Below the pieces are notes generated by a model. That model was given only the letters and a program-made list of their open reading frames with translations, was not told the DNA's origin and ran no database searches. 17,305 bases of DNA from Aliishimia sp963922415. GTDB lineage: Bacteria; Pseudomonadota; Alphaproteobacteria; Rhodobacterales; Rhodobacteraceae. The DNA lies in the NCBI GenBank assembly GCA_963922415.1, contig CAWUIP010000074.1, positions 1 to 17,305 of the forward strand, in the 5' to 3' direction. Every line of letters begins with the position of its first letter. Position 1 is the stretch's first letter. Positions 14,949 to 17,305 of this stretch are shown piece by piece. A program made the translations under genes and the position numbers.

Positions 14949-16460
14949 ATGGCGCTCGTACCTGACTTTGAGGCCTTTGAAAAAGGTTACGACTCTGGGG
15001 CAAACCAGGTTGTCTACACCCGTTTGGCGGCGGATCTCGACACGCCAGTGTCTCTGATGCTGAAGCTCGCCGCCGCCGCCAAGGACAGCTTCATGCTTGA
15101 ATCTGTGACCGGCGGTGAAGTGCGTGGCCGCTATTCGATCATTGGGATGAAGCCGGACTTGATCTGGCGGTGCCGCGGCGAAACCTCCGAGATCAATCGC
15201 AACGCGCGGTTTGAAGCAGAGGCGTTTACGCCGCTGGACGGCAATCCGCTCGACGCCCTGCGCGAACTCATCGAAGAGGCCAAGATCGAACTTCCGGCCG
15301 ACCTTCCGCAGGCCGCGGCCGGGCTCTTTGGCTATCTGGGCTACGATACCGTGCGCCTCGTTGAGCATTTGCCGAACATTAACCCGGACCCCATGGGCCT
15401 GCCCGACGCGATTATGCTGCGCCCGTCGGTTGTCGCAGTCTTGGATGGGGTGAAAGGCGAAGTGACTGTTGTTTCGCCGGCTTGGGCCTCGTCAGGTCAA
15501 TCGGCCCGCGCGGCCTATGCCCAGGCCGCCGAGCGGGTGATGGATGCTGTGCGCGACCTCGAACGTGCCGTGCCTGCCAATCAAAGGGACTTAGGAGAAG
15601 AGAGCTCTCAAAGCGATCCGGTCAGCAACTTCACTCACGACGGATATAAGGCCGCAGTTGATGCAGCCAAAGAGTACATCAAAGCCGGTGACATCTTTCA
15701 GGTGGTTCCAGCGCAACGTTGGCAGCAACAGTTCCCCTATCCGCCGTTTTCACTTTACCGTTCCCTGCGAAGGACTAATCCGTCCCCCTTCATGTTTTAC
15801 TTCAACTTTGGGGGCTTTCACGTTGTCGGCGCGTCGCCAGAAATTTTGGTCCGCGTGTTTGGCAATGAGGTTACCGTGCGGCCCATCGCAGGCACCCGCC
15901 CACGCGGCGAGACGCCAGAGGAAGATCGCGCGCTAGAAGCCGACTTGCTCGCCGATCAAAAGGAACTGGCCGAGCACCTGATGCTGCTGGATCTTGGTCG
16001 CAACGATGTGGGCCGGGTCGCCAAGATCGGCACTGTGCGCCCGACGGAAGAGTTCATCGTCGAACGATACAGCCATGTTATGCACATCGTCTCCAACGTT
16101 GTCGGAGAATTGCAGGACGGCAAAGACGCGCTCGACGCCTTCTTTGCAGGCATGCCAGCCGGAACTGTCAGCGGTGCACCGAAGGTGCGGGCGATGGAAA
16201 TTATCGACGAGCTAGAGCCCGAAAAACGCGGCATCTATGGTGGCGGCGTCGGCTACTTCAGTGCTGGCGGCGACATGGATATGTGCATCGCGCTGCGGAC
16301 GGCCATCGTCAAAGACGAAATACTCTACATTCAAGCAGGCGGGGGCGTTGTCTACGACAGCGACCCTGAGGCCGAATTTATGGAAACTGTGCACAAGTCG
16401 AACGCGATCCGGCGCGCCGCCGCCGATGCGGCCCGTTTTGACGGCTCCGGAAACCGGTAA
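14949..16460 (+). CDS. trpE: Anthranilate synthase component I
   Basis: TrpE makes anthranilate from chorismate with ammonia supplied by the TrpG glutamine amidotransferase, the first committed step of tryptophan synthesis. The 503-residue length is standard. The N-terminal tryptophan feedback site is seen as MLES (49-52). The chorismate-binding domain shows IAGTRPRGETPEEDRALEA, LLDLGRNDVGRV, AGTVSGAPKVRAMEIIDELE, RGIYGGGVGYF and QAGGGVVYDSDPEAEF in order. There is no TrpG fusion and no trpG within the window. No leader peptide or attenuator is possible directly upstream because only three bases separate it from the PpiD-like gene, so it is probably transcribed from that gene or from a promoter inside it. 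No clear ribosome binding site is visible, consistent with translational coupling. It ends seven bases from the convergent gene. Confidence 0.97.
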   Translation: MALVPDFEAFEKGYDSGANQVVYTRLAADLDTPVSLMLKLAAAAKDSFMLESVTGGEVRGRYSIIGMKPDLIWRCRGETSEINRNARFEAEAFTPLDGNPLDALRELIEEAKIELPADLPQAAAGLFGYLGYDTVRLVEHLPNINPDPMGLPDAIMLRPSVVAVLDGVKGEVTVVSPAWASSGQSARAAYAQAAERVMDAVRDLERAVPANQRDLGEESSQSDPVSNFTHDGYKAAVDAAKEYIKAGDIFQVVPAQRWQQQFPYPPFSLYRSLRRTNPSPFMFYFNFGGFHVVGASPEILVRVFGNEVTVRPIAGTRPRGETPEEDRALEADLLADQKELAEHLMLLDLGRNDVGRVAKIGTVRPTEEFIVERYSHVMHIVSNVVGELQDGKDALDAFFAGMPAGTVSGAPKVRAMEIIDELEPEKRGIYGGGVGYFSAGGDMDMCIALRTAIVKDEILYIQAGGGVVYDSDPEAEFMETVHKSNAIRRAAADAARFDGSGNR

Positions 16461-16467
16461 TTTCCTG

Positions 16468-17305
16468 CTATCCGTCCTCGCTGCGCATCAGGACCGCCGA
16501 TACAGGTGCGACGGACACCCGTTCCGCGCGATCTGCAAGCCCCCAAATCAAGAGGGCCGAAATTGTGTCCGGACGAATCCGTCCCAACATGACCACACCG
16601 CCCAATTGGCCCGCGCGGAAGGCGGCATTGTCTAAAAACCTGCGGATCACAGTCGGGGTTTGCCCAGCCGCATCCAAATCGCGAAACAAAGTCTCTGACG
16701 GAACTCCTTCGCGTGTCGCAAGCTTAGCGGCAGTATCGAGACCATTTGGCTGCCAAACGATTCCGTGGCCACTGTCGCGCAGGATAGCCGTCACTTGATC
16801 ACTGATCGCGCGATTGCTTTGCAGTCCCGTTTTGAGCCCCTCTAGCACGCCAACGGAATTTGGAACTGCCTCAAGTGCGACAGACAGAATTGTCTCGGTA
16901 TCTGTCGCATTAAACGCCTCTGGAACATCGATCAAAGCAAGAACTTCAAAGCCTTGGCTTTGGTAGCGCGCAGCGCGCTCTTTCGCATCCGGCAACTGCG
17001 AATCGACCGCGAATGTGATCGGATAGGGAAAACTTGCCAAAGCCTCGATCCCTGCTGGCGTGGCTGCCAGCGCTTGGCCATCGTCCAACAAGACAATCGA
17101 TAGAAGCGGCCGGGCGTCCGGATCGCTATGCGGGACACCAAAGCGCACGATAGCGCGCGGATCGCCCTCTGCCTCGGCTTCCGAGACAGGCGCCGGTTCT
17201 ACAGTTTCCACGGGGAGGTCCGAGGTGTCCGTCGGCTCCAGCAGCGACCGTGCGGGGCGCCCAATCTGGGGCCGGGTCGCTTGCGCCGCCGCGCGCCCTT
17301 GTTGC
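16468..17305 (-). CDS. Divergent polysaccharide deacetylase family protein (partial, 5' end outside window)
   Basis: A - strand frame open from the right edge to a TAG at 16468-16470, at least 278 residues. A GTG lies in frame at 17209-17211 but the frame continues open, with Pro- and Ala-rich sequence, to the window edge, so the true start is probably beyond it. The first visible part is a low-complexity, acidic-proline linker, as in exported members of this family. The core begins at LLSIVLLDDG and ends with a block containing RFLDNAAFRAGQLGG, then GRIRPDTISALLIWGLADR and VAPVSAVL, matching the YibQ-like divergent deacetylase family (COG2861). Position of the DD pair fits the metal site of canonical deacetylases, but the later histidine motif looks changed to VLALIDVPE. 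It may be inactive as a deacetylase. It is convergent with trpE. Confidence 0.82.
   Translation of the reverse strand, partial: QQGRAAAQATRPQIGRPARSLLEPTDTSDLPVETVEPAPVSEAEAEGDPRAIVRFGVPHSDPDARPLLSIVLLDDGQALAATPAGIEALASFPYPITFAVDSQLPDAKERAARYQSQGFEVLALIDVPEAFNATDTETILSVALEAVPNSVGVLEGLKTGLQSNRAISDQVTAILRDSGHGIVWQPNGLDTAAKLATREGVPSETLFRDLDAAGQTPTVIRRFLDNAAFRAGQLGGVVMLGRIRPDTISALLIWGLADRAERVSVAPVSAVLMRSEDG

Overview
The window looks like ordinary chromosome from an alphaproteobacterium, most likely a Rhodobacteraceae (Roseobacter-group) species. The reasons are the high GC content, the DLDDEIPF-type SSB tail, the gene content and order (aroB-aroK beside xerD, a PpiD-like foldase directly before trpE), and close resemblance of the proteins to roseobacter families. 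This is recognition from reading; no search was run. I see no rRNA, tRNA, CRISPR array, insertion sequence, prophage or attachment site. Coding density is very high and no gap between genes exceeds about 85 bases.

Layout, left to right. (1) Positions 1-101 hold the 3' end of ssb on the + strand. It runs tail to tail into aroB and aroK on the - strand (111-1812), two shikimate-pathway genes that overlap by 8 bases. (2) A divergent gap of about 67-79 bases with a TATATA core separates aroK from a + strand run: a previously untracked 50-residue membrane protein (1892-2044), a secreted helical protein of unknown function (2031-3563) that starts on TTG inside it, and xerD (3575-4513). (3) A CNNM/CBS/CorC-type membrane protein (4575-5885) is joined by a GTGA overlap to an EamA-type exporter (5882-6757). 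(4) Enolase (6828-8102) is followed by a DUF985 cupin (8155-8580) joined by an ATGA overlap to a membrane fatty-acid desaturase (8577-9482). (5) anmK on the - strand (9439-10557) overlaps the 3' end of the desaturase by 44 bases and diverges from tyrS (10619-11872). tyrS overlaps a PLP aminotransferase (11865-13031). (6) A PpiD-like periplasmic foldase (13104-14945) sits 3 bases upstream of trpE (14949-16460), which meets, tail to tail, a divergent polysaccharide deacetylase gene on the - strand that runs off the right edge (16468-17305).

Functions. The window is mainly housekeeping: DNA metabolism (ssb, xerD), aromatic amino acid synthesis (aroB, aroK, trpE), glycolysis (eno), translation (tyrS), peptidoglycan recycling (anmK), envelope protein folding (PpiD-like) and membrane transport or lipid chemistry. 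I did not find a convincing undescribed multi-gene system. The best leads are the small membrane protein overlapping the unknown secreted protein (1880-3563), the DUF985-desaturase pair, and the polysaccharide deacetylase-like protein that seems to have lost its histidine motif.
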